From positions 62,001-126,000 of the forward strand of contig NZ_MSIF01000003.1 of the NCBI RefSeq assembly GCF_001921215.1: 64,000 nt of DNA, read 5' to 3'. This document shows, one piece after another, positions 16,395-25,658 of the stretch (within the stretch, counting starts at the first letter, position 1; each line of letters starts with the position of its first letter). The notes below the pieces were generated by a model. The model was not told the origin of the DNA and did no database searches. It saw only the letters and a program-made list of their open reading frames with translations. This stretch comes from Actinophytocola xinjiangensis. Lineage in GTDB: Bacteria; Actinomycetota; Actinomycetes; Mycobacteriales; Pseudonocardiaceae. The translations under genes and the position numbers were made by a program.

Positions 16395-17225
16395 GTGACC
16401 CTCGACGAGACCGGAAAGTTCTCGTTCGACCATGTCTACACCGAGCCAGATCCACGACCGTTCTTCCGCGCGCTGGGCGAGGTCGGCTACCAACTCCCCC
16501 AGCTGGCCAAACCACACCTGACGTCCCTGGTCGACGAGTACCGCGCCGGCCGAGGCGTCGACCAGCCGACCGTCGCCGACCTCGGCTGCTCCTACGGGGT
16601 GAACGCCGCGCTGTTCCGCTGCGCGGCGACCATGGACGACCTGTACGAGCACTACACCGCCGACGAGGCCGCCGGGCTCGACCGCGACGGCCTGCTCGAC
16701 CGCGACCGCGAGTTCCTGCGCACCCGCGACGACCGCGTGCCGCAGGCGCGGTTCGTCGGCCTGGACGTGTCGGCGCCGGCGCTGGCCTACGCCCACGACG
16801 CCGGGTTCCTCGACGAGACCGTGTCGGCCGACCTGGAGAACGAGGAGCCGACGCCCCGCCAGCGCGCCGTGCTCTCCGGCGCGGACCTGGTCGTGTCGAC
16901 CGGGTGCGTCGGCTACGTCACCGAGCGGACGATCACCAGGATCGCGACGCTGCCCGAGCGCCGGCCGTGGATGGCGCACTTCGTGCTGCGGATGTTCTCC
17001 TACGAGCCGATCGCCGACGCCCTCACCGACCTCGGCTACCGGACCACCGAGGCCCCTGGCCTGTTCCGACAGCGCCGGTTCGCCTCGGCCGAGGAGCAGG
17101 AGCGGATCCTCGACACCCTGCGCGACAACGGTGTCGAACCCGACGACCAGGAGACCGGCGGCTGGCTGTGCGCGCGGCTCCACCATTCCCGACCGATCGA
17201 CGAGTACAAGGACGACCTGACGTGA
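16395..17225 (+). CDS. Class I SAM-dependent methyltransferase in the oxygenase/acyltransferase operon
   Basis: 276 residues. SAM-binding motif I is VADLGCSYGVNA (about 57-68), with an acidic motif at VGLDVSAPALAYA. The N-terminal FSFDHVYTEPDPRPFF and PQLAKP segments look specific to a small family I cannot name. An ideal AGGAGG with 8-base spacing supports GTG 16395; an ATG at 16371 would add eight residues. It follows the oxygenase by 32 bases and overlaps the acyltransferase start (GTGA). Context predicts N- or O-methylation of the amino acid or small molecule that the oxygenase hydroxylates; trimethylation to a betaine would create a carnitine-like acceptor, which is inference. Confidence 0.82.
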   Translation: MTLDETGKFSFDHVYTEPDPRPFFRALGEVGYQLPQLAKPHLTSLVDEYRAGRGVDQPTVADLGCSYGVNAALFRCAATMDDLYEHYTADEAAGLDRDGLLDRDREFLRTRDDRVPQARFVGLDVSAPALAYAHDAGFLDETVSADLENEEPTPRQRAVLSGADLVVSTGCVGYVTERTITRIATLPERRPWMAHFVLRMFSYEPIADALTDLGYRTTEAPGLFRQRRFASAEEQERILDTLRDNGVEPDDQETGGWLCARLHHSRPIDEYKDDLT

Positions 17226-18988
17226 ACCTGTCTTCCCGCACGTTCGGCAACGAGGAGCACCTGCCCCGGGTGCCGGTGCCGACGCTGGCCGACTCCTGCC
17301 GGCACTTCCTGGAGTGGTCCGCGCCGCTGCTCACCGCCGAGCAGCGCGCGGAGACCGAGGCGGCGGTCGAGTCGTTCCTCGCGCCGGAGGGCGGGGCCCA
17401 CGAGTGGCAGGCGGCACTGGAGCGCTACGACGCGCGCCCGGACGTGCCGAGCTGGCTGGAGGACTTCTGGGACCACCGCTACCTCGGCCGCCGTGACCCG
17501 ATCGCGATCAACGCCAACTACTTCTTCCTGTTCGGTGAGTCCGACGAGGACCAGGTGACCAGGGCCGCGCGGCTGGTGTCCGCCAGCGTCGACTACAAGC
17601 TGCGCCTCGACGAGGAGACGATCCCGCCGGCCGTCCAGCGTGGACGGCCGCTGTCGATGGCCCAGCAGCGGTTCCTGTTCGCCACCGCGCGGATCCCGGG
17701 TGCCGTGCAGGACACCGCGCGGGCACCCTACAGCGCCGAGCACCCCGGCCCGGCGACCGAACGCCACATCATCGTGTTCTACCGGGACACGCCGTTCCGC
17801 GTCGACGTGGTGGCCCCCGACGGTCGCCCGTACGACCGCGAGGACATCGGCGACGCGCTGCGCACGATCATGAAGACCGGCACGTTCACCGACGACCGGC
17901 GCTCGGCGCCCGGCCACCTCACCACGATGCGCCGCGCGGACTGGGCTGCGGCCAGGGAGTCGCTGCTGGCCGACGAGGCCAACGCGGCGGCGCTGACGGA
18001 GGTCGAGTCGGCGCTGTTCTGCCTGTGCCTGGAGGACCTCGCGCCGGAGGGCACCAAGCAGGCCTGTGACCAGCTGTTGCACGGTGACAGCGGCAACCGG
18101 TGGTTCGACAAGTCGTTCTCGCTGATCGTGTTCGCCGACGGCACGGCGGGGATCAACGTCGAGCACTGCGGGCTCGACGGGACGACGATCCTGAGCTTCC
18201 TGGACACGATCCTCGGCGAGGAGCCCGGTGAACGCGCGACGGCGTCCGGCCAGCCGCTGATCTCCCCCGTCGAGTTCACCCTGGACGAGGACCTGCGCCG
18301 GACGGCCGGCGAGGCGGCCGACGCCTTCGCGGCGTTCGCCGCCGCCACCGCGACCGAGACGGTGTCGTTCCGCGACTTCGGGGCGGACACGGCGAAGTCG
18401 CTGGGGATGTCCCCCGACGCGTTCGCCCAGCTGGCCTACCAGCTGGCGCACCGCAGGGCCAAGGGCCTCACCGGCGCCACCTACGAGTCGATCGCGACCC
18501 GCCAGTTCCGCCACGGCCGCACCGAGGCGATGCGCGTGGTCACCCCCGAGATCTTCACCTTCGTCTCCACGATGGACGACCCGACGTCGGACCAGGACAC
18601 CCGCCGTGACGCCTTCCGCGCGGCGGCCGCGGCCCACGTGGCCCGCGCCAAGGAGTGCCAGGCGGGCGACGCCCCCGAGCAACACCTGTGGGAACTGGAC
18701 CGGATCGCCCGCCGCGACGGCGCGACCGAGTCCCACCCCCTCTACCACTCCCCCGGCTGGCAGGTGATGCGCGACGACTACCTGTCCACCAGCTCGGCGC
18801 CGTCGGCCAACGTCGAGTTCTTCGGCTTCGGGTCGACCAGCCCGCAGTGCATCGGCGTCGCGTACGTCCTGCTGGCCGACAGGCTCAACATCTACCTGAG
18901 CACGCCGACGCACGTCGCCGACCAGATGCACACCTTCGCCGCGGAGCTGGGCCGCGCGCTGCGCGAGCTGGTGGACCTACTGGGCTGA
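17222..18988 (+). CDS. Choline/carnitine O-acyltransferase family protein
   Basis: 588 residues with the full eukaryote-like carnitine acyltransferase signature. The catalytic His is in INVEHCGLDG (H315), matching the EHxxxDG element. YESIATRQFRHGRTEAMRVVTPE matches the TxRFxxGRxExxRxxTPE substrate motif, and DDYLSTSSAPSANVEFFGFG matches the STS carnitine-binding strand. The enzyme should transfer an acyl group between CoA and the hydroxyl of a carnitine-like quaternary ammonium acceptor. Such enzymes are uncommon in bacteria. The GTG start overlaps the methyltransferase stop (GTGA), and the gene end overlaps the convergent GyrI-like gene by 12 bases. Confidence 0.9.
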   Translation: MNLSSRTFGNEEHLPRVPVPTLADSCRHFLEWSAPLLTAEQRAETEAAVESFLAPEGGAHEWQAALERYDARPDVPSWLEDFWDHRYLGRRDPIAINANYFFLFGESDEDQVTRAARLVSASVDYKLRLDEETIPPAVQRGRPLSMAQQRFLFATARIPGAVQDTARAPYSAEHPGPATERHIIVFYRDTPFRVDVVAPDGRPYDREDIGDALRTIMKTGTFTDDRRSAPGHLTTMRRADWAAARESLLADEANAAALTEVESALFCLCLEDLAPEGTKQACDQLLHGDSGNRWFDKSFSLIVFADGTAGINVEHCGLDGTTILSFLDTILGEEPGERATASGQPLISPVEFTLDEDLRRTAGEAADAFAAFAAATATETVSFRDFGADTAKSLGMSPDAFAQLAYQLAHRRAKGLTGATYESIATRQFRHGRTEAMRVVTPEIFTFVSTMDDPTSDQDTRRDAFRAAAAAHVARAKECQAGDAPEQHLWELDRIARRDGATESHPLYHSPGWQVMRDDYLSTSSAPSANVEFFGFGSTSPQCIGVAYVLLADRLNIYLSTPTHVADQMHTFAAELGRALRELVDLLG

Positions 18989-19591
18989 GACCGGTTGCCG
19001 CAACACCGTCCGCAGCCGGGCGGGTTCGGTCCGCCGGGGATCACCGAGGTAGATCTCGTGGTGGTCCCCGGCCTCGCGCAGCCCGTTGGCCGGCAGGAAC
19101 TCGTCGTGCAGGGTGGCCAGAACGGGGCCTTCGTCGTCATAGGACCCGACGTGCAACACCTGGGCACAGCGGCCCTCCCGCAGGCTCAACGACCGCACCT
19201 CGGCGATGGCGGGGTTCCGTTTCTTCGCCATCGCCGAGGTCCGTGCGTCGTCGAGCTGCTCGCCGGTGATCCAGTCCGGCCGGTGGAGCAGCATCGTCCA
19301 GTTCCACGAAGCCTTGTCCCGCGCGGTGAAGACCGTGGGGTCCGCGTGCCACCACAGCCCTTCCAACGGTCCCACGACGAAGTCCCGCCCGGTGTCCCGC
19401 CGGGTGGCGAACTTGAGGGTGTAGGCCACGGAGTACAGGGCCTCCACCGCCGCCGCGTAGTCCGGCGAGGTGTTGGGGTCCCCACGCCCGTCCACGGCGA
19501 GGTAGGTCAGCTCGGGCACGTCGACCAGCACCCAGCTGGTGTTCCGGGGCGCGTACAGCCCCTTGTGCTCACGCTTGACATCAAACTTCAC
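18977..19591 (-). CDS. GyrI-like small-molecule-binding domain protein
   Basis: 204 residues. The segment KFDVKREHKGLYAPRNTSWVLVDVPELTYLAVDGRGDPN and the late EGRCAQVLHVGSYDDEGPVLATLHDEF are typical of the GyrI-like/SOUL-fold family found in stress proteins and at the C-terminus of regulators. The GTG at 19591 is chosen because CAGGAG lies five bases upstream; a longer start at 19618 has no ribosome-binding site. There is no DNA-binding domain, so it is probably a ligand-binding or hydrolase-like protein. It converges with and overlaps the carnitine-type acyltransferase gene. Confidence 0.83.
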   Translation of the reverse strand: MKFDVKREHKGLYAPRNTSWVLVDVPELTYLAVDGRGDPNTSPDYAAAVEALYSVAYTLKFATRRDTGRDFVVGPLEGLWWHADPTVFTARDKASWNWTMLLHRPDWITGEQLDDARTSAMAKKRNPAIAEVRSLSLREGRCAQVLHVGSYDDEGPVLATLHDEFLPANGLREAGDHHEIYLGDPRRTEPARLRTVLRQPVSAQ

Positions 19592-19627
19592 CGGAACTCC
19601 TGGTGGTCGGACGGCCACACCCGCTAC

Positions 19628-20779
19628 TCAGGCAGACCTCTCACGGCGACGGGCCAACTCGTCCCCCCGCCGAGGCTGTCCATAATCCCGGATCCCCTCC
19701 ACCAACCGCCCCACATCCCCACTCGGCCGAACCACGAAGCGCAGGAACTGACTGCTCATCCCCAACTTGTTCCCACACTCACGAATGAACACCTGGTGCC
19801 GACCGATCAGGTGGTCACGTAGCTCGACCCCGTCCAACCCCACCGGCAACTTCACCAACAGGAAGTTCCCCTGCGAGGGGAACACGGTGAACTCGGGCAA
19901 CTGCGACACCAACGCCCCCATGTTGTACCGGTCCCGCGCCAGCAACCGCAGGCTCTCCCGATACTCCGCCCCGTGGTCGCGCAGCATGAACACGACCATC
20001 TCCGCCAACGAGTTCAGGTTCCACTTCGGCAACGTCGCGCGCATCGTCGACGCCAGGCCGGGGTTGGCCACCAGGTACCCGAACCGGATGCCGTGCAGAC
20101 CGAAGTTCTTGCCGAGGCTCTTGAGCACGACGACGTTCGGCCGGATCGCCGCCTCCGTCGCGACCGACGGATCACGTTCGGCGTCGACGAAGTCGATGAA
20201 GGACTCGTCGACGACCACCAGGTCCAGGTCCGCCAGCTCGTCCATGAACCGCAGGACCTCACGCCGGGGAAGGTAGCCGCCGTCGGGGTTGTTGGGGTTG
20301 ACCAGGACCGCCACCCGCGAGCGCCGGGCCCGCACGAACCGCACGTACTCGTCGACGTTGAGCGCGAAGCGGTCCGCCTCGCGCAGCGGGAACATGTCGA
20401 CCCGTTTGCCGGTCTCCATCGGCTGGTCGGTCCAGCGGCCGAACGTGGGGATCGGCACGGCCACGCTCTCCCGGAACCACAGGTGGTCCATCCAGGTGAT
20501 CAACTCCGTGGACCCGTTGGCCATCGCCAGGGTCGCCGGGTTCAGACCGAGCAGGCGGCACAGCTCGGCGGCGATCGTGGCGGAGTCGCTCGGGTAGAAC
20601 CGGAGCACGTGCTCCAGGTTGGCCGCCATCTCGGCGAACATCGCCGGAGTCGGGAAGTACGGGTTGCACGGGATGCAGAAGTCGACCAGCTGCTCCCCCG
20701 TCCTTCTCGTCAGCTCGAACACCGACGGACTGTGGGCGGTCTGCTGGAACAGACCCGTTGCCGCGTGGTGGTTTCCCAA
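19628..20779 (-). CDS. PLP-dependent aminotransferase, class I/II (HisC/CobD-like)
   Basis: 383 residues of fold-type I. LVNPNNPDGGYL is the PLP-ring motif, VVDESFIDF carries the pyridine-binding Asp, and the Schiff-base lysine is in SLGKNFGLHGIRFGY (K224). The late conserved Arg of the C-terminal FLRFVVRPS element is also present. Architecture is closest to histidinol-phosphate aminotransferases and L-threonine-phosphate decarboxylases, but it stands outside a his or cob operon, so a specialised amino acid substrate is likely. A TTG at 20779 preceded by GGAG is the best start. It lies 36 bases upstream of the GyrI-like gene on the same strand. Confidence 0.82.
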   Translation of the reverse strand: MGNHHAATGLFQQTAHSPSVFELTRRTGEQLVDFCIPCNPYFPTPAMFAEMAANLEHVLRFYPSDSATIAAELCRLLGLNPATLAMANGSTELITWMDHLWFRESVAVPIPTFGRWTDQPMETGKRVDMFPLREADRFALNVDEYVRFVRARRSRVAVLVNPNNPDGGYLPRREVLRFMDELADLDLVVVDESFIDFVDAERDPSVATEAAIRPNVVVLKSLGKNFGLHGIRFGYLVANPGLASTMRATLPKWNLNSLAEMVVFMLRDHGAEYRESLRLLARDRYNMGALVSQLPEFTVFPSQGNFLLVKLPVGLDGVELRDHLIGRHQVFIRECGNKLGMSSQFLRFVVRPSGDVGRLVEGIRDYGQPRRGDELARRRERSA

Positions 20780-20838
20780 CTCGACTCCGTTTCGTCGCGC
20801 CCGCGTACAGGCGGATACGTAACGGAACTCGCGCCGGT

Positions 20839-22056
20839 TCACCCTGGGAAGGGCCGCCCGGTGGCGAGCAGGCCCAACGCCAGCTCGAACTTGTCCTTCG
20901 GGCGCGCCACCGTACGCCCGGTCAGCGACTCGATCTGCTTCATCCGGTAGATCACCGTGTTCCGGTGGCAGTACAGGGTCTGCGCGGCGTGCGTCGGTGA
21001 CCCGTCGCTGGCCAGCAGCGCGGCCAGGGTGTCCAGCAGGGTCTGGGCCAGCGGCGCCGGCTGGGCCAGCAGCGCGCCGACGGTCTCGGTCACCAGCACC
21101 GGCACCACCTCCGGGCTGCCGGCCAGCAGCACCTCGGGCAGCCGGTCGGTCAGCGGCACCACCCGCTGGGTGCCTCTTGGCAGCGACTCGGCGGTGCGCG
21201 ACGCCAGCTGGTAGGCGGTGGCGAACCCGGCGAGACCGTCGGCGCACGGCGCGAGCCCCACCCGACCGGCCACGCACGGTTCCAGCGCGCCCACCAGCTG
21301 TTCCATCGTCAGGCCGCCGCGCGGGACCAGGCCGAAGAAGCTGCCGCCGCGCACGTGCCAGTGGGAGGCCAGGCCCACCCGCTCCAGCCGGTCCTCCGGC
21401 GCGCGCAGCGGCTCGTCGAGCGGGTCGGTGAACGGGGCGACCACGCACACCACCTGCTCGTCCGGGCCGATGCCCAGTGCCTCGCGGGCCTCCCTGGCGA
21501 ACTCGGGGTCCGCGCCGCGCCCCTCGACCAGGCCGTCGAGGAAGTTCTGCTGGCGTTGGAGGTTCTGGCGCTGCAACCGGTTCGCCTCGCGGCGGTAGGC
21601 CTCGACCAGCACCGCGTTCTGCACGTCCAGCGCGGCCCACAGCTTCTGCCCGGCCAGCACCAGCAGGTGCTCGTTGATCTGGACCTTCTCGTCCCAGCCC
21701 TGGCGCAGCAGCGCCTCCCACAGCGTGCGGGTGCCCTGGGTGTAGGCGCTGAGCACCCGGTCCATCGGCACGCCCTGGCGCGCCCGCAGCCGGCCGGTCT
21801 CGCGCCACACGTCGGTCGCGCGCTGGTCGGTGTCGCCGAGGCCGGCCATCGCGCGGATGCCGCTGCGTACGTGCTCGCGGCTGCTGGCCCGCAGGTCGGC
21901 CTGCCGGTCGGGGCGCTGCTCGGACCAGTACGGGTCGCGTTCGAGCAGCGTGAGGGTGATGTCGTCGGCGATCGCGTCGGCCTGGCCGAGCAGCGACGCC
22001 CAGGCGCGTTCGATCTTCTCCGCCATCTCCGGCGGCGGGCGGCGGGCCACGTCCAT
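20839..22056 (-). CDS. PucR-family (CdaR-like) transcriptional regulator
   Basis: 405 residues. The C-terminal PucR helix-turn-helix is clear (THAAQTLYCHRNTVIYRMKQIESLTGR, about residues 355-380). A central GGDEF-like sensor region (about 170-300) and an N-terminal helical domain are typical of the family, which activates purine, urea, glycerate or amino acid utilisation genes. ATG 22056 is used; GTG 22077 is an alternative. It is divergent from the Liv-type ABC importer, which it probably controls, and 59 bases upstream of the aminotransferase start. Confidence 0.88.
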   Translation of the reverse strand: MDVARRPPPEMAEKIERAWASLLGQADAIADDITLTLLERDPYWSEQRPDRQADLRASSREHVRSGIRAMAGLGDTDQRATDVWRETGRLRARQGVPMDRVLSAYTQGTRTLWEALLRQGWDEKVQINEHLLVLAGQKLWAALDVQNAVLVEAYRREANRLQRQNLQRQQNFLDGLVEGRGADPEFAREAREALGIGPDEQVVCVVAPFTDPLDEPLRAPEDRLERVGLASHWHVRGGSFFGLVPRGGLTMEQLVGALEPCVAGRVGLAPCADGLAGFATAYQLASRTAESLPRGTQRVVPLTDRLPEVLLAGSPEVVPVLVTETVGALLAQPAPLAQTLLDTLAALLASDGSPTHAAQTLYCHRNTVIYRMKQIESLTGRTVARPKDKFELALGLLATGRPFPG

Positions 22057-22170
22057 GGCCGTCAGAGTGGCACTCACTGCACAGAACAACCAAGCGCGGC
22101 GAGCGAATTGGGTCGGTTCGCACGACGGATTTTGGGCGCCGCGCCCATGTCGTCGATCGTGCTCCGCGCA

Positions 22171-22179
22171 CCACAGTGG
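22171..22179. promoter_or_regulatory. CCACAGTGG palindrome in the pucR/ABC importer intergenic region
   Basis: A 9-bp perfect palindrome with a central A lies 31 bases before the importer start. It is the core of the GTCCACWGTGGAC motif seen elsewhere in the window. It could be a regulator site for PucR or an independent genomic motif. Confidence 0.35.
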
Positions 22180-22210
22180 GCGCACACATCCCAGCGTAGG
22201 GAGTCCGTGC

Positions 22211-22977
22211 GTGCCACCAACTGGTTTCGAGATGTCCGGTGTGACGGTCACCTTCGGCGGGCTCGTCGCGCTCTCGGACGTCTCGCTCTCGGTCGCCCCC
22301 CACCAGGTCCTCGGCGTGATCGGGCCCAACGGCGCCGGCAAGACCACCCTGTTCAACGTCGCCTGCGGGTTCGTGGCGCCCGACGCGGGTGAGCTGCGCT
22401 GGCGCGGTGAGGTCCTGGCGGACCTGCGGCCCCACCGGCTCGCCGGGCTGGGCATCGCCCGCAGCCTGCAGGACCTGGGGCTGTTCGACCGGATGACCGT
22501 GCTGGACAACGTGCTGGTCGGGGCCGGGCGGCACGTGCGCACCGGGTTCTGGCCGGCGCTGCTGGCCCTGCCCCGCCACCACCGTGACGAGCGCGCGCTG
22601 ACCGACCGGGCGCTGGCCGTGCTGGACGAACTGCACATCGCCGACGTCGCCGGCCGGTACGCCGCGAGCCTGCCCTATCCGGTGCGCAAGCGGGTGGCGC
22701 TGGCGCGGGCGCTGGTCGGCGAGCCGGACCTGCTGCTGCTCGACGAGCCGGCCGGTGGCCTGGCCGACGACGAGATGGCCGAGATCGGCGAGCTGATCCG
22801 GGGGCTGACCGCGCGCACGTCGGTGATGCTCGTCGAGCACCACATGGACCTGGTGATGAGCGTCTGCGACGACATCGTGGTGCTCGACTTCGGGCGGGTC
22901 ATCGCGCGCGGCGGCCCGGACCACGTGCGCGAGCACCCGGCGGTGCTGGCCGCCTATCTCGGTGAGGACGTGGCGTG

Positions 22978-22978
<1 letters not shown>
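22211..22978 (+). CDS. Liv-type ABC importer ATPase, LivG-like
   Basis: 255 residues. Walker A is GPNGAGKTTLF, Walker B LLLLDEPAGGL, and the C-loop is the degenerate LPYPVRKRVALARAL that LivG-type subunits typically show. GTG 22211 is chosen because AGGGAG lies 7 bases upstream; ATG 22232 is also possible. It is the first gene of a five-gene operon (two ATPases, two permeases, binding protein) for branched-chain amino acid, amide or urea-type substrates. Its stop overlaps the next start. Confidence 0.92.
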
Positions 22979-23682
<704 letters not shown>

Positions 23683-23695
23683 CCAGGGAGAACCC

Positions 23696-24574
23696 GTGCA
23701 GCAGCTGATCACGACCGTCCTCACCGGACTGACACTGGGCATGGTCTATGCCGCGTTCGCGCTCGCCCTGGTGCTGATCTGGCGGGCGACCCGGATCGTC
23801 AACTTCGCCCAGGCACCGATGGCGATGATCACCACCTACCTCGCGCTGGTGCTCATCGACGCCGGCCTGTCCTACTGGGTCGGCTTCGCCGTCGCGCTGG
23901 TGTCGGGCCTGCTGCTCGGCGCGCTGGTGGAGCGGCTGGTGGTCCGGCACCTGACCGGCAGTTCGGAGATCAACGCGGTGATCCTGACGCTCGGCCTGTT
24001 CATCGTGATCCACGCGCTGGCCGCGCTGGTCTTCGGTTCGCGCTACCGGTCGTTCCCGGCGCCGTTCGGGCTGCGCGGGTTCCAGGTCGGCGACACCACG
24101 ATCGCGCTGACCGGGTTCGGGGTGTTCACGATCGTCTCGGTGATGGTGGTGATGGGGCTGCTGGTGCTGCTGTTCCGGGGCACCGACCTCGGGCTGAAGA
24201 TGCGCGCGGCGGCGTTCGACCAGGAGATCTCCCGGCTGCTGGGGGTGCGGGTGGGCCGGATGCTGACGCTGGGCTGGGCGCTGGCCGCGCTGGTCGGGTC
24301 GCTGTCGGGGCTGCTGATCGCCGGCGGCGGGCTGGTCCACCCGTCCTACATGGACGGCGTGGTGGTGTACGGGTTCGTGGCGGCGGTGCTCGGCGGGTTG
24401 GAGAGCCCGCCCGGCGCGGTGGCCGGCGGGCTGATCCTGGGGCTGGCGCTGAGCCTGGTCAGCGGGTACGTCGGCTCGGAGCTGGTGCCGCTGGCCTGTC
24501 TGGTGATCCTGATGGCGGTCCTGCTGGTCCGCCCGGGCGGGCTGTTCTCCCACGTCCGCGCGCGGAGGGTGTGA
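23696..24574 (+). CDS. Branched-chain-type ABC importer permease, LivH-like
   Basis: 292 residues with about eight hydrophobic helices and the LivH hallmarks LTLGMVYAAFALALVLIWRATRIVNFAQ at the start and LAALVGSLSGLLIAG with VVVYGFVAAVLGGLESPPGAVAGG near the end. GTG 23696 has AGGGAG upstream. It packs with the LivM-like subunit to form the inner-membrane channel. Confidence 0.93.
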   Translation: MQQLITTVLTGLTLGMVYAAFALALVLIWRATRIVNFAQAPMAMITTYLALVLIDAGLSYWVGFAVALVSGLLLGALVERLVVRHLTGSSEINAVILTLGLFIVIHALAALVFGSRYRSFPAPFGLRGFQVGDTTIALTGFGVFTIVSVMVVMGLLVLLFRGTDLGLKMRAAAFDQEISRLLGVRVGRMLTLGWALAALVGSLSGLLIAGGGLVHPSYMDGVVVYGFVAAVLGGLESPPGAVAGGLILGLALSLVSGYVGSELVPLACLVILMAVLLVRPGGLFSHVRARRV

Positions 24575-24575
24575 C

Positions 24576-25658
24576 ATGGCGACTCTCGCCGACCGGGTCC
24601 TGGGCCGCACGCCGCTGCGCCGCCACCTCACGCTCGCCCTGCTGGGGCTGGTGGTGGTCGTGGTGGTGCTGGAGAGCACCGGCCAGTTCCGCAACGCGCA
24701 GTTCGCGGCCATGGCCTACTACGGCATCGCCGCCGGCGGGCTGACCATCCTGATCGGACTCAACGGGCAGATCTCGTTGGGGCACGGCGCGTTCATGGCG
24801 ATCGGCGCGTACACGGCGGCGCTGCTGCTGCGCGGCGACGAGCCGTTCGCGCTGCCGCTGGTCCTGCTGGCGGCCGCCGGGGTGGCGCTGGCCGCCGGGG
24901 CGCTGGTCGGGGTCGCGGCGGCCCGGCTGCACGGGCCGTACCTGGCGGGCGCGACGCTGGCCCTGGCGGTCGCGGTCCCCGGCATCCCGGTGTACTTCGG
25001 GGAGGCGCTCGGCGGCGAGCAGGGGCTGACCGTGCGCGTGCCGCGGATCCCCGACTGGTTCGCCGACGCGGTGTTCTTCGTCACCGGGCAGGACATGAGC
25101 AGCAGCCGGTACCTGGCCTACGTGGGCTGGTTGTGCCTGATCGTCACGTTCGTCCTGTTGGCCAACCTGGCCAGGAGCCGGGTCGGGCGCACCTGGCGGG
25201 CGGTCCGCGACCACGAGGTCGCCGCCGAGCTGGCCGGTATCGATCTCGGCCGGGCACGGGTGTTGGCCTTCGTCGTCAGCGCGACCTGCGCGGGCCTGGC
25301 CGGTGGGCTGCTGGCGCTCTCGGCCAGGATCGCCGCGCCCAGCGGGTTCACCCTCACGCTGTCGCTGCTGCTGCTCTCCGCGATCGTCCTCGGTGGGCTG
25401 GGCAGCCTCACCGGGGCGCTGATCGGCGCGGCGCTGCTCACCTTCCTCCCCCAGCTGGTCACCGGCTGGGGCCAGGACCTTGGCCTGAGCGATGTGCGGG
25501 CCGCCGAGCTGGCGCCGCTGATCTACGGCCTGGTCACGGTGCTCGTCGTGCTGTTCGCCCCCGCCGGGATCGCCGGCGGTGTCCTGGCCGCCCGTCGGCG
25601 CCGCGCGGCGCACCACGGTTCCCCGTCAGCAAGAACGGATTCGGAGGCACGACCATGA
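24576..25658 (+). CDS. Branched-chain-type ABC importer permease, LivM-like
   Basis: 360 residues. YGIAAGGLTILIGLNGQISLGHGAFMAIGAY is the LivM signature, with GRTWRAVRDHEVAAELAGID in the cytoplasmic coupling loop and LLLSAIVLGGLGSLTGALIGA near the end. It begins one base after the LivH-like stop and its stop overlaps the binding-protein ATG (ATGA). Confidence 0.93.
   Translation: MATLADRVLGRTPLRRHLTLALLGLVVVVVVLESTGQFRNAQFAAMAYYGIAAGGLTILIGLNGQISLGHGAFMAIGAYTAALLLRGDEPFALPLVLLAAAGVALAAGALVGVAAARLHGPYLAGATLALAVAVPGIPVYFGEALGGEQGLTVRVPRIPDWFADAVFFVTGQDMSSSRYLAYVGWLCLIVTFVLLANLARSRVGRTWRAVRDHEVAAELAGIDLGRARVLAFVVSATCAGLAGGLLALSARIAAPSGFTLTLSLLLLSAIVLGGLGSLTGALIGAALLTFLPQLVTGWGQDLGLSDVRAAELAPLIYGLVTVLVVLFAPAGIAGGVLAARRRRAAHHGSPSARTDSEARP

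Noticed and set aside
22171-22179. Treating CCACAGTGG as a confirmed PucR site
   Set aside because: The same core occurs inside unrelated genes, so it may be a general genomic motif rather than a specific operator.
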